From NCBI GenBank assembly GCA_016191285.1, contig JACPPA010000022.1, positions 62,001-126,000 on the forward strand: 64,000 nucleotides of DNA. Direction: 5' to 3'. Below the pieces are notes generated by a model. The model had not been told where the DNA came from, did no database searches, and worked only from the letters and a program-made list of their open reading frames with translations. The translations under genes and the position numbers were made by a program. The stretch's first letter is position 1. Each line of letters opens with the position of its first letter. Positions 63,126-64,000 of this stretch are shown here, piece by piece. This DNA comes from Gammaproteobacteria bacterium. GTDB lineage: Bacteria; Pseudomonadota; Gammaproteobacteria; Ga0077536.

Positions 63126-64000
63126 GTGACTGATTCCATCCGTGCCATCGTGGCTGAAGATCGTGGCGGCAAAACCAAAGGCGAGCTCAAAATCCTATCG
63201 CGCGCCGACCTGCCGGCTGAAGAGGTCCTAATCGATGTGGCTTACTCAACCGTTAACTATAAGGATGGTTTGGCAGTCACCGGCAAGGGCCGCATCTGTC
63301 GTCGCACGCCGCTGGTGTGTGGGATCGATCTCGCGGGCACCGTCCGCGAATCGCGTGCTGCGCAATGGGCCGTGGGCGATCGAGTCCTCGTGAATGGGTA
63401 CGGCCTTTCCGAAGACCACAACGGCGGCTACGCGCAGCAACAACGTGTGAAGCCTGAGTTTTTGGTGCGAGTGCCTGCGCCGTTGAGCTTATTCGATGCG
63501 ATGGCCATCGGCACCGCTGGCTACACCGCCATGTTGAGCGTGCATGCGTTGATCGATCACGGCGTAAAACCTGCTGACGGAACCATTGTAATTTCCGGCG
63601 CGGCGGGCGGCGTGGGCTCGGTGTCCATCATGCTGCTGGCAAAGCTCGGTTACCGTGTCGCCGCGGTAACCGGACGACCGGAACTCGCCGACTATCTAAA
63701 AGGAATAGGCGCGAGCGAAATTGTCGGACGCGATGAACTCGCGCGCGAGAGCAAACCATTGGAAAAAGAACGTTGGGCTGGTGGTATCGATAGCGTAGGC
63801 GCTACGACCCTCGCCACCATGCTGGCGCAATCCAAATCGGAAGGTGTGATCGCCGCGTGTGGATTGGCCGGTGGCGTCGGTCTGCCCTCGACAGTCATGC
63901 CGTTTATTCTCCGCGGCGTGACCTTGCGCGGCATCGATTCGGTGCAGTGCGCGATGCCACGGCGCGTGCGCGCCTGGACCGCATTGGCCGAACTAATCGA
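63126..64000 (+). CDS. acuI: Acrylyl-CoA reductase AcuI/YhdH (partial)
   Basis: 291 residues inside the window; the C-terminal end is cut off at base 64000. MDR fold without zinc: VNYKDGLAVTGKGRICRRTP, GIDLAGTVRESRAAQWAVGD, IGTAGYTAMLSVHALIDHGV, and VISGAAGGVGSVSIMLLAKL (NADPH), then CGLAGGVGLPSTVMPFILRG. Reduces acryloyl-CoA to propionyl-CoA. GTG start at 63126 after AGAAGGAATTC. Similar to AcuI along its length. No acryloyl-CoA-forming genes are adjacent. Confidence 0.93.
   Translation, partial: MTDSIRAIVAEDRGGKTKGELKILSRADLPAEEVLIDVAYSTVNYKDGLAVTGKGRICRRTPLVCGIDLAGTVRESRAAQWAVGDRVLVNGYGLSEDHNGGYAQQQRVKPEFLVRVPAPLSLFDAMAIGTAGYTAMLSVHALIDHGVKPADGTIVISGAAGGVGSVSIMLLAKLGYRVAAVTGRPELADYLKGIGASEIVGRDELARESKPLEKERWAGGIDSVGATTLATMLAQSKSEGVIAACGLAGGVGLPSTVMPFILRGVTLRGIDSVQCAMPRRVRAWTALAELI

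Overview
The window looks like chromosomal DNA of an aerobic, catabolically versatile Gram-negative bacterium, most likely a gammaproteobacterium. The evidence is outer-membrane beta-barrel proteins, a lipobox protein, REP-type intergenic palindromes (GTGGGAGC...GCGAAT), 'GTCATTCCGGCG' palindromes, a Pho-box-like site and high G+C by eye, with ATG, GTG and TTG starts. No rRNA, tRNA, CRISPR array, transposase or phage gene was found. Genus cannot be read from the sequence.

Layout. 1-2.2 kb: end of urea carboxylase and allophanate hydrolase (urea to CO2 and ammonia). 2.4-18.9 kb: mixed genes (pseudouridine synthase, acyl-CoA dehydrogenase, two luciferase-like monooxygenases, PilZ protein, MFS exporter, FAD monooxygenase, FHA-cyclase, alcohol dehydrogenase, ArfB) with two paralogous outer-membrane barrels and three copies of a small IS5-type mobile element. 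18.5-25.7 kb, minus strand: small protein, HerA-like ATPase, SLC13 permease, EttA, and a phosphate-type porin behind a probable Pho box. 25.9-36.1 kb, plus strand: a long acyl-CoA run (HMG-CoA-synthase-like/OB-fold protein, thiolase, acyl-CoA dehydrogenase, acyl-CoA synthetase, MaoC hydratase, CitE-like lyase, haloalkane dehalogenase, truncated thioesterase, PanB, TesB). 36.4-38.2 kb: kinase-HDOD fusion. 38.2-45.0 kb: cupin protein, two more luciferase-like monooxygenases and pcaH-pcaG-pcaB-pobA (4-hydroxybenzoate through protocatechuate to carboxymuconolactone). 45.3-50.5 kb: TetR regulator, fused isobutyryl-CoA mutase IcmF, cytoplasmic corrinoid-receptor-like protein, DUF1289 protein. 50.6-56.8 kb: enoyl-CoA hydratase, MDR oxidoreductase, MoxR/VWA pair, TetR plus Rieske oxygenase. 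56.9-60.1 kb: accessory islet (VapBC-type pair, frameshifted AT-rich acyltransferase, Uma2 nuclease-like protein). 60.2-64 kb: small basic protein, lipoprotein, nitroreductase, GFA protein, methyltransferase and the start of acuI.

Together the genes describe uptake of organic compounds across the outer membrane, oxygenase attack (flavin, Rieske and non-heme iron enzymes) and CoA-thioester breakdown to central metabolites. The most unusual items are the multi-hairpin mobile element, a second repeat family with AGGGA loops supported by compensatory changes, a HMG-CoA-synthase-like protein lacking the expected cysteine beside a thiolase, and the kinase-HDOD fusion.
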